Assembly (NCBI GenBank): GCA_964403525.1
Contig: CAYOGE010000002.1
Location: forward strand, 1-64,000
DNA: 64,000 nt
From: JAJTGZ01 sp964403525
Lineage (GTDB): Bacteria > Planctomycetota > Phycisphaerae > Phycisphaerales > UBA1924
Direction of reading: 5' to 3'
Positions 25,178 to 34,533 of this stretch are shown one piece after another. The notes under the pieces were generated by a model, which searched no databases, had not been told where the DNA came from, and worked only from the letters and a program-made list of their open reading frames with translations. A program made the position numbers and the translations under genes. The first letter of the stretch is position 1. Each line of letters starts with the position of its first letter.

Positions 25178-28100
25178 ATGATCGCCCGCATCATCGAACT
25201 CTCGATCAAGAACCGCTTCATGGTCCTCCTGCTGACCGCGATGATGGTCGGCGCGGGCGTGTGGAGCATCTTCAACATCCGCCTGGACGCCATCCCCGAC
25301 CTTTCCGACGTGCAGGTGATCGTCCAGACCGAGTACGCCGGGCAGAACCCCGAGGTCGTGGACAAGCAGGTGACCTACCCGCTCGCCAGCGCCATGCTCG
25401 CGGTGCCCGGCTCGACGGTGGTGCGCGGCTATAGCATGTTCGAGCAGTCGTTCGTGTACGTGCTCTTCGAGGATGGCACGGACATCTACTGGGCCCGCAG
25501 CCGCGTGCTGGAGTACCTGAACTTCGCCCGTGACCGATTGCCCAAAGGTGTCGAGCCCAAGCTCGGACCGGACGCGACCGGCGTCGGCTGGGTGTACCAG
25601 TACGTGCTGTATCCCGGCTACTACAGCCCCGACAACCCCAAGGGCTTCTGGCACGACGTTGAGAACGACCACTGGTACGCCTCGCCCGAAGAGGCGCCGC
25701 GGGAGCGGCGCGAGAAACTGGTGAAGGTCCGCGCGTTTGAGAAGCCGGGAGTGGACCCGATCACCAACACGCCGCTGCTGCCCTCCAACCAGGACCTCTC
25801 GCAACTCCGCAGCCTCCAGGACTGGTACATGCGCTACCCCCTGACCTCGGTCGAGGATGTGTCCGAGGTCGCCTCCATCGGCGGGTACGTCCGGCAGTAC
25901 CAGGTCATCCTCGACCCGCTCAAACTGCGGGCGTACGGCCTGCCGCTCCGCGACGTGATGATGGCGATCCAGCGCTCCAACAACGACGTGGGCGGGTCGG
26001 TCATCGAACTGGCCGAGAACGAGTACATGGTCCGCAGTCGGGCCTACCTCACGGGCCTTGAGGACCTCGCCCAGGTTCCCGTGGGTCTGGGCGAGAAGGG
26101 AACGCCGGTCATGCTCGGGGACATCGCGACCCTCCAGGTCGGCGGCGATATGCGCCGGGGCGTCGGCGACCTGAACGGAGAAGGTGAGGCCGTGGGCGGC
26201 GTGGTCGTGGCGCGTTTCGGAGCCAACGCGTACAAGGTCATCGCGGACGTGAAGGCCAAGCTGGTCTCGCTGGAGGACGGCCTGCCCCCGGGCGTCTTCG
26301 TCAAGACCACCTACGACCGCTCGAACCTGATCAATCGCTCGATTTCCACGCTCCGCGACACGCTCGTCGAGGAGATCATCGTCGTCGGGCTGGTGTGCAT
26401 CCTGTTCCTGCTCCACATGCGCAGCGAACTGGTCGCGGTCTTCGTCGTGCCGTCGAGTGTCATCGCCGCCCTGCTGGTGATGCACCTGCTGGGGATCAAC
26501 GCCAACATCATGTCCCTGGGCGGGATCGCGATCTCCATCGGCGTGGTGGTGGACTCGGCCGTCATCATGGTCGAGAACGGGCACAAGCACCTCGACCGGG
26601 AAGAGGACCGCGTCCACGCCGGACATCCACCCACGCCCCGGGCGGACATCATGATGGCGGCGGCCAAGGAGGTTGGCCCGCAGCTCTTCTTCTCTCTGCT
26701 CATCATCACCGTCTCGTTCCTCCCGGTGTTTGTACTCGGCGGCGAAGCGGGCCGGCTCTTCAAGCCGCTCGCCTTCACCAAGACCTTCGCGATGACGGCG
26801 GCGGCGTTCCTCTCCATCACCATCATCCCGGTTCTGATGTACTACTTCATCACCGGGCGGGTGCTCCCCAAGGGCTGGGGATTCTGGCGCAACACGGCCA
26901 TCACGATGGGCGCCATGTTCCTGCCCGCGACCGCGCTGTTCATCATCGCCTCCGGCATGCCGCACCTGGAACACTTCCGCTGGTGGATCGCCGGCGGCTG
27001 GGCCGTGCTCATGGCGATGCTGCTCCTGCCGCAGAAGATCATCCACGAGCAGCACAGCCCGATCAGCCGGGTGCTCCAACGGATCTACGAGCCGGCGTTC
27101 CGTCTGGCCATGGCGCACCCTTGGCGATTGCTGCTCCTCGCCGCAATCGCGCTGGCATCGACCTACTACCCGATGACGCGCATGGGCACCGAGTTCATGC
27201 CGCCCTTGGACGAAGGCGACCTGCTCTACATGCCGACGACCGACCCCTCCATCAGCATCACCAAGAGCAAACAACTCCTGCAGCAGACCGACAAGCTCAT
27301 CAAGACGTTCCCCGAAGTGGTGAGCGTCCACGGGAAGATTGGGCGGGCCGCGACGGCGACCGACCCCGCGCCGCTTTCGATGATCGAAACGGTCGCACAG
27401 CTCAACCCCGACCGTTCGAAGTGGCGGACACGCCGCCCAGAATACTTTTTCAGTTCATGGCCGGAGTGGCTCCAGAAACCGTTCCACGGTACGTTCTGGC
27501 CCGCCGAGCGGCCCATCACGACCGAGGAGCTCAAGTTCGGCTGGTCCGATCCCGACGGGACGATGCACGCGGGGCTCAACTCTGTCGTCGCGTTTCCCGG
27601 CATGGCCAACGCCTGGCCGTTTCCGATTGAGAACCGCATCAACATGCTCGCCACGGGCATCAAGACCCCGGTGGGCATCAAGATCCTCGGCCCTGACCTC
27701 AAGGTACTCGGCGACCTCGCGGAACGCGCCGCCAGCGCGGTCCGTGGCATTGCGGGGACGGTCTCGGCGTACCCCGAGCGCACGCTTGGCGGGTACTACG
27801 TCGATTTCGACATCGACCGCGCCGCGGCGGCCCGCTACGGCCTGACCACAGGGGACGTGCAGGACGTGATCCAGTCTGCGGTCGGCGGCATGAACATCAC
27901 CACCACTGTCGAGGGGCTGGAGCGTTACCCGCTCAACGTACGGTACCTTCGCGACTACCGCGACGACTTGCCCGCGCTCGAACAAGTGCTGGTGTCGGCT
28001 CCGATGCCCGGGCCCAAGGGCGAGCGCGTCCAGATACCGCTCGGCCAGCTCGCGAGGATTCACCTTACCCCCGGCGCTCCGATGATCCGCTCGGAGAACG

Positions 28101-28795
28101 CCCAGCGCACTGCGTGGATCTTCGTGGACATCGCGGGACGCGACCTCGGTGGCTACATCGCCGAGGCCCGCAAGACGGTCGCACAACAGGTCGACCTGCC
28201 TCCGGGCTACACGCTGGTGTTTTCCGGCCAGTTCGAGTTCTGGGAGAAGACGCTCCCGCGGCTCGTCGCCGCGAGCGTGATGGCCCTCGTGGCCATCATC
28301 TTTCTGCTGTATGTGAGCAGCCGCTCGTGGTTCCGCGTCGGGGTGGTGTTGCTGGCGGTGCCGTTCAGCCTCGTCGGGGCATTCTGGTTCATGCACGCGC
28401 TGGACTTCAACCTCTCGCTCGCGGTCGTCATCGGGATCATCGCGCTCGCCGGGCTTGACGCCGAAACGGGCATGGTCATGCTCCTCTATCTCGACAACAG
28501 TTTCGACCGCTTCAAAGAGCAGGGGCGGATGAATTCTGTCGCTGACCTCTACGCGGCCGTGCACGACGGGGCCGTGAAGCGCATTCGTCCCAAGGCGATG
28601 ACCGTGGCCGCGGCGATGATCGGCCTGGTCCCGCTCCTGTGGTCACACGGCACCGGCGCCGACACCATGCGCCGCATCGCCGCTCCGCTGATCGGCGGCC
28701 TGCTGATCAGCTTCATGATGGAACTGGTCGTGTATCCGGTCGTGTTCTACCTCGCCAAGCGGTGGCAGCACCGGAAGGAGTTCTCCAACCACTAA
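25178..28795 (+). CDS. Heavy-metal RND pump, Cus-like (Cu/Ag subgroup)
   Basis: Inner-membrane trimeric proton-driven pump. At 1205 residues it is about 150 longer than E. coli CusA. The TM4 region reads SLGGIAISIGVVVDSAVIMVENGHKHL, close to the CusA pattern (SLGGIAI-x-IG..VD.A..M.EN-x-HK), whereas Czc pumps have DFG...DGA. An insertion around residues 149-207 (YYSPDNPKGFWHDVEND to LLPSNQ) accounts for part of the extra length. Family marks GLDAETGMVMLLYL and RIRPKAMTV are present. It follows the adaptor gene by 3 bp. Substrate is inferred from the TM4 pattern. Confidence 0.85.
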   Translation: MIARIIELSIKNRFMVLLLTAMMVGAGVWSIFNIRLDAIPDLSDVQVIVQTEYAGQNPEVVDKQVTYPLASAMLAVPGSTVVRGYSMFEQSFVYVLFEDGTDIYWARSRVLEYLNFARDRLPKGVEPKLGPDATGVGWVYQYVLYPGYYSPDNPKGFWHDVENDHWYASPEEAPRERREKLVKVRAFEKPGVDPITNTPLLPSNQDLSQLRSLQDWYMRYPLTSVEDVSEVASIGGYVRQYQVILDPLKLRAYGLPLRDVMMAIQRSNNDVGGSVIELAENEYMVRSRAYLTGLEDLAQVPVGLGEKGTPVMLGDIATLQVGGDMRRGVGDLNGEGEAVGGVVVARFGANAYKVIADVKAKLVSLEDGLPPGVFVKTTYDRSNLINRSISTLRDTLVEEIIVVGLVCILFLLHMRSELVAVFVVPSSVIAALLVMHLLGINANIMSLGGIAISIGVVVDSAVIMVENGHKHLDREEDRVHAGHPPTPRADIMMAAAKEVGPQLFFSLLIITVSFLPVFVLGGEAGRLFKPLAFTKTFAMTAAAFLSITIIPVLMYYFITGRVLPKGWGFWRNTAITMGAMFLPATALFIIASGMPHLEHFRWWIAGGWAVLMAMLLLPQKIIHEQHSPISRVLQRIYEPAFRLAMAHPWRLLLLAAIALASTYYPMTRMGTEFMPPLDEGDLLYMPTTDPSISITKSKQLLQQTDKLIKTFPEVVSVHGKIGRAATATDPAPLSMIETVAQLNPDRSKWRTRRPEYFFSSWPEWLQKPFHGTFWPAERPITTEELKFGWSDPDGTMHAGLNSVVAFPGMANAWPFPIENRINMLATGIKTPVGIKILGPDLKVLGDLAERAASAVRGIAGTVSAYPERTLGGYYVDFDIDRAAAARYGLTTGDVQDVIQSAVGGMNITTTVEGLERYPLNVRYLRDYRDDLPALEQVLVSAPMPGPKGERVQIPLGQLARIHLTPGAPMIRSENAQRTAWIFVDIAGRDLGGYIAEARKTVAQQVDLPPGYTLVFSGQFEFWEKTLPRLVAASVMALVAIIFLLYVSSRSWFRVGVVLLAVPFSLVGAFWFMHALDFNLSLAVVIGIIALAGLDAETGMVMLLYLDNSFDRFKEQGRMNSVADLYAAVHDGAVKRIRPKAMTVAAAMIGLVPLLWSHGTGADTMRRIAAPLIGGLLISFMMELVVYPVVFYLAKRWQHRKEFSNH

Positions 28796-28941
28796 AAGAT
28801 AAACTCGCTGATCCCCATTCTCCGCAGGCTCTGCCAATCCGCGTGTGGCGGACGAGGTGTTGTTGTGCGCAATCGGAGGGCAGATCTTGTGCTTTGTGCA
28901 GTAGGCGCCGCTGAAATTCTCGGCGAACTTCGTGTCGGAAC

Positions 28942-28983
28942 GAGACGTATCATGGTGTAGGCCTGTATACTCCCCATAGGTAT
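28942..28983 (+). promoter_or_regulatory. Candidate promoter with CsoR-like operator
   Basis: A -10-like TATACT (28966-28971) lies 18 bp after a weak GAGACG (28942-28947). It overlaps a 17-bp near-palindrome, ATACTCC-CCA-TAGGTAT, at 28967-28983, which resembles the perfect ATACTCC-GGG-GGAGTAT upstream of the copZ-csoR unit at 51279. The ATG at 28982 begins at the end of this operator, so the transcript would be leaderless or nearly so. The match is by eye. Confidence 0.4.
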
Positions 28984-29461
28984 GCTCCATCGCGGCAGTC
29001 CATTTCGGCTTCTGGTGACCCTCCTGCTGGTGGTAGCCGTGCCTTTTTGCTGCTGCAACTTCCGCTCCGTGCTGAGCACCTGCTCTTCCTGTCAGGCACC
29101 GCCGGAGGCGGAAGCGGTCGGGGCGTCACAACGCCATTCTCATGACGCGGGGCACGAACACGCCGTGCCTCATCAGCACGCCACGGGACACACGCAGGGT
29201 GGGAGCGGGGAGTCGCCGGCTCCGTGCGGCCCTGGTGATGAGAAGCACAAGTGCAACTGTGAGAAGAACGACGGCAAGATGTTGACGGTCCAGAAGTCGA
29301 CCGTCGAACTTCCCACGCCGGTCATTGTGGCCGTTCTGGACTGGTCAATGGCGGTGGACTTGCTTCCGTCTGCCGCGATCCGAGTCCAGTATCGGGGCAA
29401 TTTGGCCATCGCGAGGCCGCCGACCTCGCTTCTGCGCCAGCACTGCGCGCTCATCGTGTAG
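28982..29461 (+). CDS. Small secreted Cys/His-rich protein, CzcI-like position
   Basis: 159 residues, family not recognised. After a signal-like start (RLLVTLLLVVAVPFCCCN, with three consecutive Cys) come SCSSCQ-type cysteines, a His-rich run (RHSHDAGHEHAVPHQHATGH), a CNCEKND cluster and a hydrophobic-to-basic C-terminus (PPTSLLRQHCALIV). The His/Cys density implies binding of Cu, Zn or Hg in the periplasm. It precedes the second RND system by 28 bp to the small lipoprotein gene at 29490. Similar proteins precede the other two RND systems. Confidence 0.6.
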   Translation: MLHRGSPFRLLVTLLLVVAVPFCCCNFRSVLSTCSSCQAPPEAEAVGASQRHSHDAGHEHAVPHQHATGHTQGGSGESPAPCGPGDEKHKCNCEKNDGKMLTVQKSTVELPTPVIVAVLDWSMAVDLLPSAAIRVQYRGNLAIARPPTSLLRQHCALIV

Positions 29462-29489
29462 CACAGCCGCGCCGCGACCTATCGCGTGA

Positions 29490-29606
29490 GTGACCACACG
29501 CCCTAAACGGGGCACAGCCCTCACGCTGATCACCGCGGCGTTGTTCATCGGCGGCTGTCGTACACCCACCCCACAACCCAGCTCCTGTCACGGAGGTTCC
29601 CCATGA
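29490..29606 (+). CDS. Possible 38-residue lipoprotein, CusC remnant?
   Basis: A short frame from GTG 29490 encodes a basic N-terminus, a hydrophobic core (LTLITAALFI) and a lipobox GGC, then a Pro/Thr/Ser tail with a second Cys (SSCHGGSP). The TGA overlaps the ATG of the adaptor gene (ATGA), and the GGAGG for the adaptor lies within it. Either this is a true tiny lipoprotein coupled to the adaptor, or it is the surviving signal peptide of a deleted outer-membrane channel gene, since this RND operon has no intact OMF gene. Confidence 0.4.
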   Translation: MTTRPKRGTALTLITAALFIGGCRTPTPQPSSCHGGSP

Positions 29607-31015
29607 ACCGTCGAAAGGCTACGGCCTTCAGCGCTATCGCGGTCGTTACCGCTGCGGTCCTCATCCCGGCGTTTGCCCACGAGGGGCACGGCAAGACCGA
29701 GTCCGCATCCTGGGACCCCAATGCGCCAAAGAAGGTCTCACCCGAGACGGCACTGGCCATTGGCCTCAAGACCGCCGAGGTGGACTTTGGTCAGGTCGAA
29801 GAGGTGATGAAACTCACCGGCGCTGTGCGTGCGCGTCCCGACCGGCTCGTAGCGGTGTCGCCACGCACGGCGGGCATCGTGCGAGCGATCACGGTGCAGC
29901 CGGGCGACTTGGTGAAGAAGGGCGATGCGCTCGCCGAGATCGAGTCGCAGGAGCTGGCCAAGAACATCTATGAGTTGCGGCGGCTGGAGGCCGACTACGA
30001 GCGGCAACTCTCCGACGCGAAGAAGTCGGAGTCGCTGGTACGGTCGCTGGAGATCGAGGTGCCGGCGACGAACGCATCCGCTGACCTCGCAGAGGCCGAG
30101 GCTGCGCGGCTGACCGCCAGCGGAGAAGCGGTGTCGGCTAACCTGCTCGTCCAGCGCAGGACGGACGCGATCAAGCTCCGAGCCGACGCGGCGCTCAAAG
30201 CCGTTGCTCTAGAACAGGCCAAGACCGATGTGCAGTCGCTGCGCACCCAGAGTGCATCCACGCTGCGCTCCGTCGAGGCCCTCCGTGCGCTGATCCCGCC
30301 AGCCCAGCCCGGCGACGGCAGCGAGGTCTCGGTTGATGCGGCTAATCCAGGCCTTGTCCGCTATCTCGCCCCTATCGACGGCGTGGTAGTCACGCGGGCC
30401 GCCGTGGTGGGCCAGGGAGTCGATGCTGGGGCCAAGGTGCTCACGATCGGCGACTTTGCCAGCGTGCAGATCGAGGGCGAGGTGCCCGAGAGTCTCGTTG
30501 ACGGATTGGTCGCCGCCGGGACACCGAGCGTCCGCGTGCGCCGATCAAACGACGGAGCGTTGGTGACTACAGGCACGGTGCGGTTCATCAGCCCGGTCAT
30601 CGACGCCAGCAAGCGGACGGCCCACGTCATCATCGACGCCGACAACCCGGGCGGTGTCCTGCGGCAGGGCATGTTCGTCGAGCTCGCCGTGCTGCTCCGG
30701 CAGACCGACTCGGCCGTGGTGGTCCCCGCCTCGGCGATCGTCAAAGAGGGTCCGCTCCAGTACGTGTTTGTGAAGGACAAGGAGTTCTTCAAGAAGCACG
30801 ATGTGGCGACCGGCACCCGTGACGACCAGATCGTCGAGATCAAGCTGGGCGTTGCGCCCGGCGATGTGATCGCGGTGCAGGGCGCGTTCAGCCTTTCACA
30901 GCTCCGGGGCGTCTCGCCCGGCACAGCGTCCGATCCCGCCAAGAACCCCGATGCCGCCCCCGTCAAGGACCAGCCCAAGCCGTCCTCCGACGGTGCTGAT
31001 CACACCCACGGCTAA
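29603..31015 (+). CDS. RND periplasmic adaptor (HlyD-like), system B
   Basis: Membrane-fusion protein for the pump encoded 18 bp downstream. The 470-residue protein has a signal peptide (VVTAAVLIPAFAHEGHG), a barrel-sandwich hybrid domain with GIVRAITVQPGDLVKKGDALAEIESQEL, a coiled-coil segment (residues about 115-230) rich in Glu/Ala/Leu, then a beta-barrel and membrane-proximal domain (VVVPASAIVKEGPLQYVFVKDKEFF). A short His tail closes the protein. It lacks the heavy-metal-binding domain found in the system A adaptor. Confidence 0.85.
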   Translation: MNRRKATAFSAIAVVTAAVLIPAFAHEGHGKTESASWDPNAPKKVSPETALAIGLKTAEVDFGQVEEVMKLTGAVRARPDRLVAVSPRTAGIVRAITVQPGDLVKKGDALAEIESQELAKNIYELRRLEADYERQLSDAKKSESLVRSLEIEVPATNASADLAEAEAARLTASGEAVSANLLVQRRTDAIKLRADAALKAVALEQAKTDVQSLRTQSASTLRSVEALRALIPPAQPGDGSEVSVDAANPGLVRYLAPIDGVVVTRAAVVGQGVDAGAKVLTIGDFASVQIEGEVPESLVDGLVAAGTPSVRVRRSNDGALVTTGTVRFISPVIDASKRTAHVIIDADNPGGVLRQGMFVELAVLLRQTDSAVVVPASAIVKEGPLQYVFVKDKEFFKKHDVATGTRDDQIVEIKLGVAPGDVIAVQGAFSLSQLRGVSPGTASDPAKNPDAAPVKDQPKPSSDGADHTHG

Positions 31016-31033
31016 CCGAGCGAGGAACCCCAC

Positions 31034-34000
31034 GTGTTGAACTGGATCATCAAGGCTTCGCTCAAGAACCGCGTGCTGGTCCTGATGGCCGCGCTCCTGG
31101 TGTCCGTGTACGGACTCTACGTCGCGCTGCACACCAAGACCGACGTGCTCCCGGACCTCAACCGCCCGGTCGTCACGATCATGACGGAGGCGTCGGGACT
31201 CGCGCCCGAAGAGGTCGAGGCCCAGGTCACGTACTACATCGAGACGGCTGTCAACGGCGCCCCCGGCGTGGACCGCGTGCGCAGCACCAGCGCCCTTGGG
31301 CTGTCCGTGGTGTACGTCGAGTTCCAGTGGGACACCGACATCCGCTACAACCGCCAGATCGTGCAGGAACGGCTCGCGTCCATCAGCGAGAAGCTCCCGC
31401 GCGGCGTCATCCCCGCGATGGCCCCGATCTCCAGCATCATGGGCGAGATCGTGCTCATGAGCGTGCGGAGCGACACGCTCTCGCCTCTGGAGGTGCGGAC
31501 GCTGGCCGAGTTCACGCTCCGCCCCACCATCCTCTCCATCCCGGGCATCGCGCAGGTCACGGTGATGGGTGGCGAGCTCAAACAGTTCCGCGTCGAGGCC
31601 GACCCCGACAAGCTCCGCCTCTACGACCTGACGATGGAGGACCTGGAGAAGGCCCTCTCGGCCTCCAACCAGAACACCGGAGGCGGGTTCGTCATTACCG
31701 GGGCCCAGGAACTGGTGGTGCGCAACCTCGGCCGCGTGCAGAGCGCCCAGGACATCGCCGACTCGCTCGTGGTCACACGTCCCGGCGACCACGACGACCC
31801 GCCCCGCGCCATCCTCGTCAAGGATGTGGCCCGCGTGGTCGAGGCGGGCACGACCATCAAGCGCGGCGAAGGCTCGGCCAACGCCAAGCCCGCCGTCATC
31901 ATGGCGATCCAGAAGCAGCCCACGGCGGACACCATCGCCCTCACCGCCGCGCTGGACCGGGCCCTGGAGCAGATGAAGCCCACGCTCCCGCCCAGCCTTG
32001 AGATCAACCCCGACGTGTTCCGGCAGAAGCACTTCATCGAGTCGGCCATCCGCAATGTGCTTGAAGCGCTGCGAGACGGCGCCGTGCTCGTCATGATCAT
32101 CCTCATCCTCTTCCTGATGAACGTGCGGACCACGCTCATCACGCTCACGGCCCTGCCCCTCTCGATCATCATGACCTTCCTGGTCTTCCACTGGTTCGGA
32201 ATGAGCGTCAACACCATGACGCTCGGCGGCCTGGCGGTGGCGATCGGCGAACTGGTGGACGACGCCGTGGTCGACGTCGAGAACGTCTTCCGCCGCCTCC
32301 GCGAGAACCGCCACTCCGCGTCGCCCCTTCCCGCGATGCGCGTGGTGTTCGATGCCTCCAGCGAGGTCCGCAACCCGATCATCATGGGCACGGTGATCGT
32401 GTGCCTGGTTTTCCTGCCCACGATGTTCCTGCCGGGCATCGAGGGCAGGCTCTTCTGGCCGCTGGCCCAGGCGTACATCATCAGCATCTTCGCTTCGCTG
32501 CTGGTGGCCCTGACCGTCACGCCGGTCCTGTCGTACTACCTCCTGCCCAACATGAAGAAGATGAAGGAGGAGAAGGACGGCCCGGTGCTGCGCTGGTGCA
32601 AGGCACTGGCGCGGAAGTCCTACGCCGTGGCCCTCCCCCGTCCGTGGACGGTGATCGGCTCGGGCGTCGCCGTGTTCCTCATCGCGCTCTTCGTGGTCAC
32701 GCGACTGGGCTCGGAGTTCCTGCCCCCGTTCAACGAGGGCACGGCGACGGTCAACGTGATCCTCCAGCCCGGCGTCTCGCTGGCCGAGTCGGACCGGATC
32801 GGCCGCAAGGCCGAGGAGATCATGCTGTCGATCCCCGAGGTCAAGAGCACGGGCCGCCGGACGGGTCGGGCCGAGCAGGATGAGCACGCCGAGGGCGTCC
32901 ACTACAGCGAGATGGATGTGGACTTCTGGACCAAGGACGAGGCCAAGCACCCCGAGAAGCACATCCTGACCAGCGGGCGCACGCCGCCGCTCCCGGCCGC
33001 CATCCGTTCGCGCGAGGCCGTGTTCGCCGAGATCGAAGAGAAGCTCAAGGTCTTCCCGGGCGTCTCCGTCAGCGTCGGCCAGCCCATCAGCCACCGCATC
33101 GAGCACCTGCTCTCGGGAGTCCGCGCCCAGGTCGCGGTCAAGATCTTCGGCGATGACCTGAACACGCTCCGCTCGCTGGCGGACCAGACCAAGGCCGCGA
33201 TGAACGGCATCGAAGGCGTCGCGGACTTGCAGGTCGAGCAGCAGGTGCTCGTGCCGCAACTGCACATCGCCGTCAAGCGAGCCGCCGCGGCCCGCCTGGG
33301 TTTCACGCCCGCGGCGCTCACCGACGCGATGGAGACCGCCACCAAGGGCAAGGTGGTCGGACAGGTGCTCGACGGCCTGCGCTCCTTCGAGATGGTCCTC
33401 ACGCTCGACGACGAATACCGCAACGACCCGAGCAAGCTCGGCGATGTGCGGCTGATCTCCCCCACGGGCGCAGTCGTGCTGGTGCGCGATGTGGCCGACA
33501 TCACCGAGCGGCTGGGCCCCAACCAGGTCCAGCGGGAGAACATCCGCCGCCGCATCGTGGTCTCCTGCAACGTCCGGGGCCGCGACCTGGGCTCGACAGT
33601 CCAGGAACTCCAGGCGAGCATCCGCCAGGACGTCAAACTCCCGCAGGGCTACACGTTCGAGTTCGGCGGCGTCTACGAGGCCCAGCAGCAGTCCACGCGG
33701 CTGCTCCTGATCCTCGGGACGTGCAGCCTCATCGCCATCTTCGTGCTCCTCTACACGCACTACAAGAGCGCCCAGGTCGCCACGCAGATCATGCTCAACG
33801 TCCCCTTCGCCTTCATCGGCAGCGTCGCGGCCCTGGTCATCACCCGCGAGCCGTTCAGCGTGGCGTCGCTGGTGGGCTTCATCTCGCTCACGGGCATCGC
33901 CACCCGCAACGGCGTCCTCATGGTCAGCCACTACATCCACCTGATGACCCACGAGGGCCTGCCCTTCGGCAAGGAGATGGTCATCAAGGGCAGCCAGGAG

Positions 34001-34459
34001 CGGGTCGCCCCGGTCCTGATGACGGCGCTCACCGCCGGGCTGGGCCTGGTGCCGCTGGTGCTCTCGCGCGGCGAGCCGGGCAAGGAGATCCTCTACCCCG
34101 TCGCGGTGGTGATCCTGGGCGGGCTCATCACCAGCACGCTCCTGGACTTCTTCGTGACGCCGACGGTCTTCCTCAAGTTCGGCCGCCACGCGGCGGAGCG
34201 ACTCGCGCGCGAACACAAGCAGGCCAAGATCGACCCGCTCGCGGAGTCTGGCGAAGGCGAAAGGCATTACAACACTGAGAACACAGAGAGCACGGAGAAG
34301 AAGCGGGAGTTGGTCAAGAGGGATGGGCAGGCGGACCAAGCCGCGCCCGTTGCGGTCCTTGCGTCGGAGGCGACGGCCCCGGCCCCAGCGCCCGCCATTA
34401 CCCCGCCGACTTCGACGGATGGACACGCCGACGGGAAGAAACCGGAGGGGACTCCATGA
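31034..34459 (+). CDS. Heavy-metal RND pump, system B (unusual TM4 type)
   Basis: Proton-driven inner-membrane pump of 1141 residues. TM4 reads LAVAIGELVDDAVVDVENVFRRLREN. This differs from the Czc pattern (DFG...DGA) and the Cus pattern, so it belongs to a third subgroup whose substrate I cannot name. GTG 31034 is the start, with GAGGAAC upstream. The far C-terminus carries HYNTENTESTEKK, a translated half of the CACAGAG-type intergenic repeat (34262-34312), then a low-complexity Pro/Ala tail. The tail after residue about 1075 is not conserved. No outer-membrane gene accompanies this operon. Confidence 0.82.
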   Translation: MLNWIIKASLKNRVLVLMAALLVSVYGLYVALHTKTDVLPDLNRPVVTIMTEASGLAPEEVEAQVTYYIETAVNGAPGVDRVRSTSALGLSVVYVEFQWDTDIRYNRQIVQERLASISEKLPRGVIPAMAPISSIMGEIVLMSVRSDTLSPLEVRTLAEFTLRPTILSIPGIAQVTVMGGELKQFRVEADPDKLRLYDLTMEDLEKALSASNQNTGGGFVITGAQELVVRNLGRVQSAQDIADSLVVTRPGDHDDPPRAILVKDVARVVEAGTTIKRGEGSANAKPAVIMAIQKQPTADTIALTAALDRALEQMKPTLPPSLEINPDVFRQKHFIESAIRNVLEALRDGAVLVMIILILFLMNVRTTLITLTALPLSIIMTFLVFHWFGMSVNTMTLGGLAVAIGELVDDAVVDVENVFRRLRENRHSASPLPAMRVVFDASSEVRNPIIMGTVIVCLVFLPTMFLPGIEGRLFWPLAQAYIISIFASLLVALTVTPVLSYYLLPNMKKMKEEKDGPVLRWCKALARKSYAVALPRPWTVIGSGVAVFLIALFVVTRLGSEFLPPFNEGTATVNVILQPGVSLAESDRIGRKAEEIMLSIPEVKSTGRRTGRAEQDEHAEGVHYSEMDVDFWTKDEAKHPEKHILTSGRTPPLPAAIRSREAVFAEIEEKLKVFPGVSVSVGQPISHRIEHLLSGVRAQVAVKIFGDDLNTLRSLADQTKAAMNGIEGVADLQVEQQVLVPQLHIAVKRAAAARLGFTPAALTDAMETATKGKVVGQVLDGLRSFEMVLTLDDEYRNDPSKLGDVRLISPTGAVVLVRDVADITERLGPNQVQRENIRRRIVVSCNVRGRDLGSTVQELQASIRQDVKLPQGYTFEFGGVYEAQQQSTRLLLILGTCSLIAIFVLLYTHYKSAQVATQIMLNVPFAFIGSVAALVITREPFSVASLVGFISLTGIATRNGVLMVSHYIHLMTHEGLPFGKEMVIKGSQERVAPVLMTALTAGLGLVPLVLSRGEPGKEILYPVAVVILGGLITSTLLDFFVTPTVFLKFGRHAAERLAREHKQAKIDPLAESGEGERHYNTENTESTEKKRELVKRDGQADQAAPVAVLASEATAPAPAPAITPPTSTDGHADGKKPEGTP
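34262..34312 (+). repeat. Half of CACAGAG-type repeat inside a coding region
   Basis: GGCATTACAACACTGAGAAC and the following CACAGAGAGCACGGAG match the left, inner arm type of the palindrome at 5438-5652. No right arm follows. The sequence is read through in the pump gene as the NTENTESTEKK peptide, so the element was inserted or captured at the C-terminal end of a gene. Confidence 0.6.
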
Positions 34460-34478
34460 ACGCGCGACACCCACCAAT

Positions 34479-34504
34479 GAAAAGCCCCGGCGAACACCGG
34501 GGCT
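34479..34504 (-). terminator. Hairpin terminator for the minus-strand gene
   Basis: AGCCCCGG and CCGGGGCT pair over CGAACA, and on the minus strand TTTT follows the stem. It lies 30 bp past the stop of the 34534-35193 gene and separates it from the end of the RND pump gene on the other strand. Confidence 0.6.
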
Positions 34505-34533
34505 TGACGATTCACTTGGATGTATGGATCGTC

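Noticed and set aside
23930..27331. Long minus-strand frame of over 1100 codons through the Cus-like adaptor and pump genes
   Set aside because: It is antisense to well-recognised genes and its translation is rich in His, Arg, Asp and Gly as expected for the opposite strand of GC-rich coding DNA.
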